Positions 1 through 8,508 of a DNA stretch of 64,000 nucleotides are shown here, piece after piece. The stretch is from contig CP060237.1 of the NCBI GenBank assembly GCA_023898745.1, positions 682,001-746,000 of the forward strand. The letters run 5' to 3'. Positions within the stretch are counted from its first letter, which is position 1. Every line of letters starts with the position of its first letter. A program made the translations under genes and the position numbers. This DNA is from Alphaproteobacteria bacterium (GTDB lineage Bacteria; Pseudomonadota; Alphaproteobacteria; G02398745; G023898745). The notes beneath the pieces are model-generated. The model searched no databases and was not told the origin of the DNA. It was given only the letters and a program-made list of their open reading frames with translations.

Positions 1-419
1 CCCATAGCGCGACTACCTGTGACGCTTAAACTTCTTCCAAGTATATATAGTAGCCCAAGAATCATGAGTAGTGTGATAAATGGCATGAATATAGGTAGTT
101 TTGACGTAAAGTCCGCATCCACAGGAAGGAGTTTCACTTCAATATTTTTATTATCTAGTTTTTCAAGTAATTTTTCAGGGTAGGGAATAAAGGCCTTATA
201 ATAAACACCTTTTTTATCAAGTGCTGTTGTGTATTTCCCCTTTATAGAGACTTGTCGAATATCTTCCGTTTTGATTTTTTGAACCAGCTCGGAATAATTT
301 AATTCTTGCGCCGGTCTTTCAAGTTCGCCTGAAAAAATTTGAAAAAATAAGATCGTACCCAAGAAGAGTGTGAGCCAGAAAATTGCTGATTTTTTTCTAA
401 AACGCTTAAGCTTTTTCAA
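1..419 (-). CDS. ftsH: Probable FtsH protease, N-terminal part (cut by window edge)
   Basis: Only the first 139 codons are in the window. They fit the N-terminus of FtsH, the membrane-bound AAA+ zinc protease that removes misfolded membrane proteins and short-lived regulators. A basic start (LKRFRKKS) leads into a membrane segment at about residues 11-29. A periplasmic stretch with the family-like pattern SIKGKYTTALDKKG follows, then a second membrane segment at about 108-127 and SRAM, where FtsH has its linker to the ATPase. The ATPase and protease domains lie outside, so the name rests on topology and short matches. TTG at 419-417 is the only usable start before an in-frame TAG at 434-432. 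A minus-strand TATAAT at 441-436 could be its -10 box. Another two-segment membrane protein cannot be excluded. Confidence 0.7.
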   Translation of the reverse strand, partial: MKKLKRFRKKSAIFWLTLFLGTILFFQIFSGELERPAQELNYSELVQKIKTEDIRQVSIKGKYTTALDKKGVYYKAFIPYPEKLLEKLDNKNIEVKLLPVDADFTSKLPIFMPFITLLMILGLLYILGRSLSVTGSRAM

Positions 420-501
420 TGCACTAAAAAACTAGATTATATATGGATATGTTACTGCAATTAGAATTTAAAAGGAAGTATCATAATTTGAGTGGAAATG
501 G

Positions 502-608
502 CCCGCCTTCGCCCGTTAGGCTTCGGCGAGACACCCGCTTCACATGCTTCAACTCGAAAAATCTCGTTGAAGCTAAATTTTGCCTCTGGCAAAATTAGCG
601 AAAAAGGA
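502..608. repeat. Core of the 190-bp composite repeat, abutting a tRNA 3' end
   Basis: This block contains GGCTTCGGCGAGACACCCGC and ...AGCTAAATTTTGCC, and ends in GGATGG. It is a diverged copy of the inner part of the composite repeats at 50077-50266 and 51215-51404. Its end runs directly into the CCA-encoding end of the tRNA-Val gene. The rest of the gap between ftsH and the tRNA (420-501) shows nothing but a possible ftsH promoter. Confidence 0.6.
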
Positions 609-683
609 TGGTAGGCGGTGAGGGATTTGAACCCCCGACCCTTTCGGTGTAAACGAAACGCTCTACCGCTGAGCTAACCGCCT
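609..683 (-). tRNA. tRNA-Val (anticodon TAC)
   Basis: The reverse complement folds as a cloverleaf. The acceptor stem pairs AGGCGGT with ACCGCCT, the anticodon stem TTTCG with CGAAA, and the loop TTTACAC reads anticodon TAC. The T arm is GGGGG-TTCAAAT-CCCTC, and CCA is encoded at 611-609. It is a standard elongator tRNA for GUA and related Val codons. Confidence 0.96.
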
Positions 684-751
684 CTCACTATGGAGTGTAG
701 AATATTTTGAGTTGCATTACAATATAGAATGAAATTTATTTGAATCGCTGA

Positions 752-757
752 TATAAT
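752..757 (+). promoter_or_regulatory. Extended -10 box upstream of the giant repeat protein
   Basis: TGATATAAT at 749-757 is a TG-n-TATAAT extended -10 element. No good -35 box is visible. Transcription would start near 764, right at an AGAGG motif (764-768). Confidence 0.5.
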
Positions 758-789
758 GAAATCAGAGGATTATCTTTCTTTTAAAGCTC

Positions 790-3700
790 GTGGCGAAAAT
801 TGTTACTTCTAAGACAGAGTTTATAGAAACTGTTTTTGATGCATCAGGCGCAGTCGTTGAGACGGATATCATCATTGCATTTGATACTCCAACGGCATTT
901 CATACAGACACAACAACAGCCAATACAAAGATGACAAAGGATGCGCTGCAAGCGGTTGAAAGATTAACATTTGGTGATGGAAGCGCAGCTATTGTGCTTG
1001 ATAATAATGCTTTTTCAGGTGATGGATTTGAGTTTACAAATTTAACAGAGCTTATATTTAATGCCAACGTTACAACGCAACAAGCTGTTTTTGGTGTGAA
1101 CAATGCGACGTCTGGTGCAAAATTTCCTAAGTTAAAACAGCTTCTATTTAATGAAGGGTGTGTGATTGATGGATCTGAATTATTTGGTGCATTTTCAAGC
1201 GGTGGAAATGCTGCGGCAGCTGAGTTAAATGCCCTAGAGTCTATTGCATTTGGGCAAGGTGTTGAAATTAAGGGTGATAACTTATTTGGGATTGAAAAAA
1301 GTGGCGGGAGTGGAACAGTTACAGCGCCAGATTTTCAAAAGCTTACCAGTTTAATTCTTCGCTCTGCTGTGAAAATCTCGGGAAATCAGTTTTTTGGTTC
1401 AAATGATGTGAGTTTGACGCATGCGAAATTCAGACTATTAGAGCAAGCGACGTTTTTACAAGGCGTTGTCATTTCTGGTGATAATGCGTTTCGTTATGCT
1501 GATTTCTCCAACCTTTCTGTATTAGCATTTCAATCAAATATAGATATTTCTGGCGTTAATGCCTTTAATCCAATAACAACACCTGGAGCAGCGGGTGTGT
1601 GTATAGAAACGCCTGGCATAAAGTTTGTCAATACAACGTTTGGTGCTTCCGCTGGAACAGCGGCGCTTGAAAATTTAAGAAATGCTCGTGCGACTGAAAT
1701 AGGACAAATATTAGATCTTGGCGATGGAACAACATTTAGATTTACATCTAATACCTCTTATGGAAATTGTTCATTAGCAAATTTTCCAGCCGGCCCTTCA
1801 TCTACAGGGATAGTGACGTCTAAAGAACAGTTTATAGAAACTGTTTTTGATGTGTCTGGGAAATTGATGAAAACAGACATCACGTTTGCATTTGATGTGC
1901 CAACCGATTTTTATGAAGATCCTGTTATTATCAATGGAAAAACAGTTGCAGATGTGTTAAAAAGTATAAAAAAATTAACACTGGGTGATGGTTCTGCAGC
2001 TATTACCATTAATGATGAGGCATTTTCAGGGTTTGAATTTACAGAATTAACAGAACTAACGTTTAATTCAAATATTACTACAGGGCAAGCGGTTTTCGGC
2101 GTTAATAATAAAACAACTGTTGCAAAGGAAGGAGCGCAGTTTCCAAAGCTGAAAACTATCTTATTTAAAGCGCAATGTGCGATTGCAGGTTCGGAATTGT
2201 TTGGTGCCTTTTCAAGTAACGGAAACGCAACGGCTGCAAAATTAGAAGCGGTTGAAACTATTATGTTTGAACAAAATGTAACAATTAGTGGTAACAATGC
2301 TTTTGGTATTGAGAAAAGTAGCGGTAGTAGTGGAACAGTCAAGGCGCCGGAGTTTAAAAATTTAACTTTATTAATTTTGCAATCAAGTAGGAATAACCCT
2401 GTTATAATTTCTGGAAATCAGTTATTTGGCTCCAATGATATGACATTAATGCATGCGAAGTTTGATGTGTTGCAGCAAATTTCAGTATTAAGAGATGTTA
2501 TAATTTCTGGTGATAATGCGTTTCGCTATGTGGATTTATCAGGTCTTACATTATTAGCATTAGATAAAAATATTTCCATTTCTGGAGCAAATACATTCAA
2601 TCCAATTGCCACAACAGCAAAAGCAGACATATGCATTGAAAATCCAGGAATAACTTTTGTTAACACAACATTTGGCGCAACGTCTGGAACAACAGAGTTG
2701 ACAAATTTAACAGGATTGCAGGCAACAAATCCGCAGGAAATTGTAGATGCAAATAATACGGTAAAATTCAATTTTTCTGGAGCTGGAAATTATGGAAGTT
2801 GTGCATCAGCCAATTTTCCAGGGGAAATTCAATATACGGATTTGGTTGCAAATAATCCTCAAGCTTTAGCAAATGCTTTTGTGACGCAAGTAGCCCAAGG
2901 AAATACAAATATTCGTTTTACACAAAGTGTGCCAGCAAAATTTCACAGCATGCCAGGAGTTGATGCTGCCTTAGCAATGGTGACGCATTTAGCATTTGGC
3001 GAGGGGATAGTAATTCATGACCAAGCCTTTGGATTTAGCGATATTGTAACACCAGCGCTTATTATCCCGAAATTTAATAATTTACAAAGCATTACTTTTG
3101 AAGCAGGGTGTATTGCAGCAGGGGATCAAATTTTTGGCGTGTTTGCAAAAGTTCCACCATCCTCGATGATGCCAAGAATTATAAACTTTCCCAGGTTAAC
3201 ATCCATTACGATAGAGAATAAAGTTCAAATTGCAGGCGATGATTTATTTGGAGCGAGCGCAAGTTCAGAAGGTGCTGAGAGTCGCATGCTTTTTCCAGTG
3301 CTTGAAACGATCTCTATAGGAAAAGATGTGGTGATTCGAGGGGATCGTGTATTTGGGTCTACAACCTATACAGGCGGTGTAAGCTATGGAGCGGATATGC
3401 CAAGACTTACAACATTTGCAGTTGATGAAACGGTTCAATTTAAAGGTGATTGTTTTTTGGGTGCAACAACCCAGTTTTTTGAAGATCCGCCTAAATCAAA
3501 TAGCAAGGCAGGTGTAGCTTTTGGTGCACGCATAGGTGCTTTGCAGGAGTTCATTATAGCAAAAGATGTTAAGATTGATGGAGATTGTTTTTGTGGCGCT
3601 GCATCCCCTAAGGGCGGCTTAGCGTTCGGAGCTATTTTTGAGAATCTCACAACATTTACACTTGGTGAAAATGGTAGTGTGAAAGGGGATAATTTTTTTG

Positions 3701-4302
3701 GAGCATCTGAGCTTTCTCTTACAGAAGAGCCTCAAGCTATGGCGTCAGGTGCGTTTTGCCCGCGGTTAACCAATCTCAATCTTGGAAAAAAGGTGAATAT
3801 TTCGGGAGAAGCTGGTTTTAGTGCAAAGCGAAGCGGTTATCCTATTAATAAAGCTTACACTCCAAGACTCGGAACCCCCTCAGAAGCCAATGGCTTTAAT
3901 AATGATGTGTTAGATCGATTAGAAGCAGCTGGCGCTGATGTATCGAATTTAAGAAATCAAACAGAAACGCAAACAAATATTTCTTTAGGCGCGGAGACGC
4001 AGTTTGGTGAAGGGACGTTTGGGTTGGCTGGATCTTCACCTTCAGTTTCTCCAGCATTTATGAAATTAGATAACGCAAGCTCTAATGGAACATCTATCAA
4101 TTTTTCTGACGGTTCTTCTATAGGGTCTAGTAATGGATACAATTCAAATAATGTGATTGAAAAATCAAAAAATCCTATAACGAAAGAATTTTCCGCAGAT
4201 GCTATAACTCAGAATTTATCGTTACTGTTTTTATTTTATAGTGCGTTAGCGTTTGCAACTTGGTTGATGGTATCTGTTTCAGGGCCTAGCGCTCAGTCAT
4301 AA
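790..4302 (+). CDS. Giant repeat protein, LRR_5/BspA-like, with C-terminal membrane anchor
   Basis: 1170 residues; I do not recognise a named family. The first third is duplicated: IVTSKTEFIETVFD at residue 4 returns as IVTSKEQFIETVFD at residue 341, giving a unit of about 337 residues, and a more diverged third unit follows from about 680. Within units, short strands recur with the rhythm F-x-x-L-x-x-(I/L)-x-F-x-x-x-V-x-I-x-G-(D/S)-x-x-FG, like LRR_5/BspA-type surface repeats. Residues 1143-1162 (LSLLFLFYSALAFATWLMV) form a single C-terminal membrane segment, so the protein is probably tail-anchored. The annotated GTG has no Shine-Dalgarno at normal spacing. The frame is open back to 760 and reads IIFLLKLVAK just upstream, like the short hydrophobic starts of other lineage genes here, so initiation at a non-AUG codon near 769-772 is possible. 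A role in surface display is inference. Confidence 0.75.
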   Translation: MAKIVTSKTEFIETVFDASGAVVETDIIIAFDTPTAFHTDTTTANTKMTKDALQAVERLTFGDGSAAIVLDNNAFSGDGFEFTNLTELIFNANVTTQQAVFGVNNATSGAKFPKLKQLLFNEGCVIDGSELFGAFSSGGNAAAAELNALESIAFGQGVEIKGDNLFGIEKSGGSGTVTAPDFQKLTSLILRSAVKISGNQFFGSNDVSLTHAKFRLLEQATFLQGVVISGDNAFRYADFSNLSVLAFQSNIDISGVNAFNPITTPGAAGVCIETPGIKFVNTTFGASAGTAALENLRNARATEIGQILDLGDGTTFRFTSNTSYGNCSLANFPAGPSSTGIVTSKEQFIETVFDVSGKLMKTDITFAFDVPTDFYEDPVIINGKTVADVLKSIKKLTLGDGSAAITINDEAFSGFEFTELTELTFNSNITTGQAVFGVNNKTTVAKEGAQFPKLKTILFKAQCAIAGSELFGAFSSNGNATAAKLEAVETIMFEQNVTISGNNAFGIEKSSGSSGTVKAPEFKNLTLLILQSSRNNPVIISGNQLFGSNDMTLMHAKFDVLQQISVLRDVIISGDNAFRYVDLSGLTLLALDKNISISGANTFNPIATTAKADICIENPGITFVNTTFGATSGTTELTNLTGLQATNPQEIVDANNTVKFNFSGAGNYGSCASANFPGEIQYTDLVANNPQALANAFVTQVAQGNTNIRFTQSVPAKFHSMPGVDAALAMVTHLAFGEGIVIHDQAFGFSDIVTPALIIPKFNNLQSITFEAGCIAAGDQIFGVFAKVPPSSMMPRIINFPRLTSITIENKVQIAGDDLFGASASSEGAESRMLFPVLETISIGKDVVIRGDRVFGSTTYTGGVSYGADMPRLTTFAVDETVQFKGDCFLGATTQFFEDPPKSNSKAGVAFGARIGALQEFIIAKDVKIDGDCFCGAASPKGGLAFGAIFENLTTFTLGENGSVKGDNFFGASELSLTEEPQAMASGAFCPRLTNLNLGKKVNISGEAGFSAKRSGYPINKAYTPRLGTPSEANGFNNDVLDRLEAAGADVSNLRNQTETQTNISLGAETQFGEGTFGLAGSSPSVSPAFMKLDNASSNGTSINFSDGSSIGSSNGYNSNNVIEKSKNPITKEFSADAITQNLSLLFLFYSALAFATWLMVSVSGPSAQS

Positions 4303-4814
4303 AGACTTTTATATGCAGCACGGGGGTAACAGAGAGGATTAGGCATTGGTTGGTGCTCATTTGGCCTATCGTTTTCTTTTTCTGTTATCGCTTTCGTAAG
4401 GGGTGTTACAGCTAATAAAGCGTTTGGCGTTAGGCTCATAATTATTTTTTCCACTTCTTTTGCATGGTTTTTAGCAAAATACAGATGAAAACCCGCTTCT
4501 GCAAAGATTTGAATTTTGCAGGCTGCCGCTTGGGAAAAGCATTCGGTAAGTCTTGTTGCGTGTGAGTAACTTTTTTGACCCGGCTTTCCAGTTTTTGCAA
4601 AAAATATATGCAATGGGAGGTTTTTTCGAAGCTCTAATGTTTCTACCCATAAAAAGAAGGCTTGGTTTTCATGGTGAAATCGATATGTATGCTCCGCAAA
4701 TTTTTCTGCGCTAGAGCAACATTCTAAATACATATGAGACGATGTAAATTCACTAGAATCTAATGTATATATGCAGGGTGGGGAGTGTGTATAAATATTG
4801 AAGAGGCAGAGCAT
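4293..4814 (-). CDS. Lineage-specific protein, paralogue of the 5201-5707 gene
   Basis: 173 residues, unknown function. It starts MLCLFNIYTHSPP, one of the short hydrophobic starts shared by many non-housekeeping genes in this window. A segment near residue 108, FHLYFAKNHAKEVEKII, matches LIIFAAKNHIPDVLKHL in the gene at 5201-5707, so the two are diverged paralogues. A decayed third copy lies between them. Several Cys residues are present (for example ECCSSAEKF). The 3' end overlaps the convergent giant repeat gene by 10 bp. No enzymatic motif was seen. Confidence 0.6.
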   Translation of the reverse strand: MLCLFNIYTHSPPCIYTLDSSEFTSSHMYLECCSSAEKFAEHTYRFHHENQAFFLWVETLELRKNLPLHIFFAKTGKPGQKSYSHATRLTECFSQAAACKIQIFAEAGFHLYFAKNHAKEVEKIIMSLTPNALLAVTPLTKAITEKENDRPNEHQPMPNPLCYPRAAYKSLYD

Positions 4815-4869
4815 AGCAATCTCTAATTAATAACTTTTTCTAAAAAGGCAACGCTTGATTAACAGAAAC

Positions 4870-5169
4870 TTAACAACCTTTGATGCTATCAAATATTTTG
4901 TTATCTGACCAACAGTGTAACTTTTTTGTTGTTTTATCCGCATGATATTCAGCAGCAAAAATGACGACCCCCTTATATTTTTGGATCTAGTGTGCTATTT
5001 CTTGAGCTTGGAAAGTCTCTTTAAAAGCTTTCGTTTGGAGCAATGGGTTCTTTGATGAATCAAACAGATTCTCGCTGTGATTTTTAATTCTATAAAATTT
5101 ATTATGCTCAGGATGAAATTTATTGCCTTTATAGAGCCCTTGGGTTTTATATCTGGTTGATAATATTTC
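4870..5169 (-). pseudogene. Decayed third paralogue of the flanking small genes
   Basis: Reading the minus strand from 5169 gives about 100 codons interrupted by one TAG (4989-4987), ending at TAA 4872-4870. After the stop the frame reads YKGVVIFAAEYHADKTTKKL, which matches GLIIFAAKNHIPDVLKHL of the downstream paralogue. There is no start codon between the preceding TAA (5172-5170) and the conserved part. This explains the otherwise empty 386-bp gap. Confidence 0.7.
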
Positions 5170-5200
5170 TTATCAGTTTAGGCGCAATCATGAGTAGCAG

Positions 5201-5707
5201 TTACTCAAAAGCATCCTCAGACAACATTTGTTCTAAGTGTTTTAGAACGTCCGGTATGTGGTTTTTAGCAGCAAAAATGATAAGTCCACGAGCTTTCAAC
5301 TGTTCAATTACGGTATGAAACTCTGGAGGGATGTTGTTAGGATTATGTGTTAAATTTAAAAAAACTTTTCTTCTAAGTGGCGTAACATTAAAAGAAATAT
5401 TTGATTGAAGGGCTTTATTGTCTTTTAAAGCTTCTTCTGCGTTTTTTGTTTGCACAAGTAAACTTTGTGCGGCATGTCGTTCTCTATGCGCCCGTCTTCC
5501 CCATCCATTTGTTATGGTTGCATAGCATATTATGCGAACGTCTAGGGATCGAACATCAAAGATCATGGGGTCAAGCTCTATGTTGCGAGGTGATACAGAG
5601 TGATCAGAGTCTCCAGAATCTGAAAAAGTATCACTAGTGTGTAATTTTTTTACAGCAACAGGTTCAAACCGTGGGGTCGTAGTATAAAGATAAAGAGGTA
5701 AAAACAT
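5201..5707 (-). CDS. Lineage-specific protein, FAAKNH family
   Basis: 168 residues, unknown function, starting MFLPLYLYTTTPRFEPV, a short hydrophobic start without a classical signal peptide. The C-terminal part, ARGLIIFAAKNHIPDVLKHL, is shared with the gene at 4293-4814 and the pseudogene between them. Together the three form a same-strand tandem family with one dead member, downstream of the fucosyltransferase-like gene on the same strand. The middle is charged and polar with no membrane segment. Confidence 0.6.
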   Translation of the reverse strand: MFLPLYLYTTTPRFEPVAVKKLHTSDTFSDSGDSDHSVSPRNIELDPMIFDVRSLDVRIICYATITNGWGRRAHRERHAAQSLLVQTKNAEEALKDNKALQSNISFNVTPLRRKVFLNLTHNPNNIPPEFHTVIEQLKARGLIIFAAKNHIPDVLKHLEQMLSEDAFE

Positions 5708-5763
5708 CGCAGTCTGTATGTTGATAGATTTTACAGAAAAGGTAAATTGTGGTTAATAATAAG

Positions 5764-6567
5764 TTAATAAACTAAGGTGCTATTCTCTAATCCATGCCTA
5801 GCTTGCATAAGGTGAGAAAGTACAGAGCAATATGTTCCAATAAAATATTTGCTTCTTGTGGCAATTTCGATTTCTGCAAAAAGTTGTAAATAGATATTGC
5901 GTTTTTCTGTGTATGGAGTGGAAAAGAAAGTATTATGATCAAAGCCTTGCTGTTCCGTTTGAGATAAAGTTTTGATATCTGGCAAATGCTCTTTTACCTC
6001 TTGAATAATTCTTTCATCATCTGTTGCAATAAAGACACATTCAGGATTAGGATCTAGCTTGCGCAGCGCTTCAATATATTCAGGAACTTCGCTTTTGCAA
6101 GGGCATTTACCGTGGTTTGTGCGATCACCTCTTCTGATGTGGATGCATGAATAGTTTTCAGGCAAATGTTTTGATTGTATAATATTTTCAATTTCTTGCT
6201 GAATATCATCACGGTAATGATAGATCTTATCTAGCATATATTTATAATCTTTTAGGAAGAATATGTTTTTACCATTTTTTTCGTTGTAGCCTTGAACATG
6301 CTCTTTGTAAATTACAAGCCTTGGATTTGTGTTAGGAACTTTTGGAAGTGTGTGATGAAATTTCTCTTTTCGTGCATGATCCCAAAAGGGTTTAAAAAAA
6401 TCTGTCCAATGACCAAAGCCTAAAGGTTCAGACATTGAAAAATAATATTTTCTGACAAGACAATGTTCAAGACGTGTGAGAAGTGAATAAATTGTGGCAC
6501 CAAATCCCTCGGTCCATTTAAATTCAAAAACACCCCTTGGGATAGGGCAAAAGATGCGAGGATCCAT
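5764..6567 (-). CDS. GT23-like fucosyltransferase
   Basis: 267 residues resembling the GDP-fucose-dependent GT23 family (FUT8, NodZ), which adds fucose to N-glycan cores or Nod factors. Visible matches are IHIRRGDR at about 142-149 (family HxRRxD, donor binding), FIATDDERI at 179-187, and a C-terminal SKYFIGTYCSVLSHL, equivalent to the family's ADFxVxTxSSxxxR. The residue equivalent to the final Arg is not obvious. No N-terminal membrane anchor is present, unlike eukaryotic Golgi enzymes. ATG at 6567 is the first start in frame, but the codons just upstream read ILFSVIY. The acceptor is unknown; modification of a cell-surface glycan or a host protein is inference. It sits among lineage-specific genes rather than in a polysaccharide cluster. 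Confidence 0.7.
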   Translation of the reverse strand: MDPRIFCPIPRGVFEFKWTEGFGATIYSLLTRLEHCLVRKYYFSMSEPLGFGHWTDFFKPFWDHARKEKFHHTLPKVPNTNPRLVIYKEHVQGYNEKNGKNIFFLKDYKYMLDKIYHYRDDIQQEIENIIQSKHLPENYSCIHIRRGDRTNHGKCPCKSEVPEYIEALRKLDPNPECVFIATDDERIIQEVKEHLPDIKTLSQTEQQGFDHNTFFSTPYTEKRNIYLQLFAEIEIATRSKYFIGTYCSVLSHLMQARHGLENSTLVY

Positions 6568-6677
6568 ATATATGACAGAAAATAGTATGTTTGTACCATT
6601 ATATCACAAAATACGTTTATTGTATATCCATCTGTGAATTGATATCCTAATGCTATGGAAATGGCAGTACGTTCCGT

Positions 6678-6750
6678 CGTCATCCTGAGCCGTTAGGCGA
6701 AGGATCTTTTCTGATTTTATGGGATCCTTCGGCTGCGCCTCAGGATGACG
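6678..6750. repeat. Family B palindromic repeat (CGTCATCCTGAG...CAGGATGACG)
   Basis: A 73-bp near-palindrome. CGTCATCCTGAGCCG..GAAGGATC pairs with GATCCTTCGGCTGCGCCTCAGGATGACG around a short AT-rich loop. Copies of the same family occur at 29854, 33269 and 58864, and inside prmC at 47945 and 48302. It lies just upstream of gatC. Confidence 0.85.
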
Positions 6751-6776
6751 GGAATTTAGAGGTAAGCAGGGTAATT

Positions 6777-7061
6777 GTGAAGTTTACAAAAGACGAATTA
6801 TTGAGATTAGAGCGCTTAGCGCGGATAAAAATTAAAGATGAAGAAAAGGCGCAGAAGCAGCTTGGTGATATTTTTTCTTGGATTGAGAAATTAAATGAAG
6901 CCTACAAAGATGCTGACGATGCATCGATAATAATAGACTCTGAGCATAAGCATTTAGAGCGAAAAGAGCAGGCACCTTTGCAAGACCAGCATGAATTAAT
7001 TTTATCTAATGCGCCAAAGAGAGCGCATCGTTTTTTTGTTGTGCCGAAAGTGAAGGATTGA
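6777..7061 (+). CDS. gatC: Glutamyl-/aspartyl-tRNA amidotransferase subunit C
   Basis: 94 residues, the usual GatC length. GatC is the small belt subunit that holds GatA and GatB together in the enzyme that converts Glu-tRNA(Gln) and/or Asp-tRNA(Asn) to the amidated forms. The N-terminal KDELLRLERLARIKI and the C-terminal RAHRFFVVPKVKD (family usual: ...FxVPKVxx) identify it. The start is GTG, a few bases after a GGTAAGCAGG stretch. gatA begins one base after the stop, so gatCAB is one operon. Confidence 0.93.
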   Translation: MKFTKDELLRLERLARIKIKDEEKAQKQLGDIFSWIEKLNEAYKDADDASIIIDSEHKHLERKEQAPLQDQHELILSNAPKRAHRFFVVPKVKD

Positions 7062-7062
7062 T

Positions 7063-8508
7063 ATGTCAATTGATTTAACGTTAAGCGAAGCGAAAAAAGC
7101 TTTGCGAAAAAAGGAAATTTCAGCTGTAGAGCTGACAAAAGCTTATCTTAAGCGTATTGAAGATACAAAACATTTAAATATGTATATTACTGTTACAGAA
7201 GAGCAGGCCCTTAAGATGGCACAAGAGTCTGATGTGCGTATTGGAAAAGGTGAGGCAAAGCCTTTAGACGGCATTCCTATAGGTATGAAAGATTTATTTT
7301 GTACAAAGGATACTTTGACAACTTCTGGGTCTAAAATGTTGTCAAACTTTAAACCACCCTATGAATCAACAGTGTCTCAAAAATTATGGGATGCAGGCGG
7401 TGTGATGCTTGGTAAAACAAATATGGATGAGTTTGCGATGGGGTCTTCTAACTTAACAAGTTATTATGGACCAGCAATTAGCCCTATTAAACGAACAAAT
7501 GAACCAGAAAAGGATCTTGTGCCTGGAGGTTCATCTGGTGGTTCTTCGGCTGCAGTGGCTGCAAAAGCATGTCTTGTGGCAACAGGCTCAGATACGGGTG
7601 GATCTATCAGACAACCTGCATCATTTTGTGGAATTGTAGGAATAAAACCCACGTATGGTTTGTGTTCACGTTATGGCATGTTGCCTTTAGCATCATCTTT
7701 AGATCAAGCGGGTATTTTAGCGAGAAATGTTTTAGATGCGGCAATTGCGCTTGAAAATATGATAGGATATGATCCAAAAGATGCAACGTCCTTAGATGTT
7801 CCTGTTCAAAAATATTCAGATAAAATTAATCCTGACATGAAAGGCAAGAAAATCGTTGTATTTGAAGAGTTTTTTCATGGGCTAGATGAAGAAATTAAAG
7901 TTTTATATGAAGATTTGATCAAAAAATTTGAAGCAGCTGGCGCAACAGTGGAGACAAAATCTTATCCATCTTTGGATGTAGCGCTTCCAATTTATTATAT
8001 TTTGCAACCCGCTGAAGCTTCAAGTAACTTAGCAAAGTATGATGGTGTGAAATATGGATATCGCACAAAATCAGAGTTTTCAAGCATTGAAGAAATGTAT
8101 GAATTAACGCGTGCAGAAGGTTTTGGGGAAGAGGTTCAAAGACGTATCTTGATGGGAGCATATGTGTTGTCTGCGTCTCACTATGATGCCTATTATACGC
8201 GCGCAAGAGTGCTTCAAAGTCAAATGAGACAGTATTTTAAAGAGTTATTTAAGGTATATGACTATGTGTTATCACCATCAGCACCTTCAGACGCATTTGC
8301 GATTTCTGAAAAGCCAGATGATCCAAAGCAAATGTATTTGTATGATATCTATACAGTTCCGGCAAACCTAGCAGGTCTTCCAGGCATTTCTATACCATAT
8401 GGAACATCTAAAAGAGGTGGTCCGTTGGGTATGCAGTTGATGGGGCCAAAGTGTGCGGAGCAATCTTTATTTGACGGCGCAAAATTTATTGAAGAGGTGG
8501 CGAAATGA
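7063..8508 (+). CDS. gatA: Glutamyl-tRNA(Gln) amidotransferase subunit A
   Basis: 481 residues, full length for GatA, the amidase-signature subunit that hydrolyses glutamine and supplies ammonia to GatB. The catalytic Lys lies in GIPIGMKDLF (about residue 77). The Ser-cis-Ser-Lys machinery is seen in GGSSGGSSAAVAA and GSDTGGSIRQPASF, and GLPGISIPYG near the C-terminus is typical. It starts with ATG one base after gatC and overlaps gatB by 4 bp (ATGA), so it is translationally coupled. Nothing is missing. Confidence 0.97.
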   Translation: MSIDLTLSEAKKALRKKEISAVELTKAYLKRIEDTKHLNMYITVTEEQALKMAQESDVRIGKGEAKPLDGIPIGMKDLFCTKDTLTTSGSKMLSNFKPPYESTVSQKLWDAGGVMLGKTNMDEFAMGSSNLTSYYGPAISPIKRTNEPEKDLVPGGSSGGSSAAVAAKACLVATGSDTGGSIRQPASFCGIVGIKPTYGLCSRYGMLPLASSLDQAGILARNVLDAAIALENMIGYDPKDATSLDVPVQKYSDKINPDMKGKKIVVFEEFFHGLDEEIKVLYEDLIKKFEAAGATVETKSYPSLDVALPIYYILQPAEASSNLAKYDGVKYGYRTKSEFSSIEEMYELTRAEGFGEEVQRRILMGAYVLSASHYDAYYTRARVLQSQMRQYFKELFKVYDYVLSPSAPSDAFAISEKPDDPKQMYLYDIYTVPANLAGLPGISIPYGTSKRGGPLGMQLMGPKCAEQSLFDGAKFIEEVAK

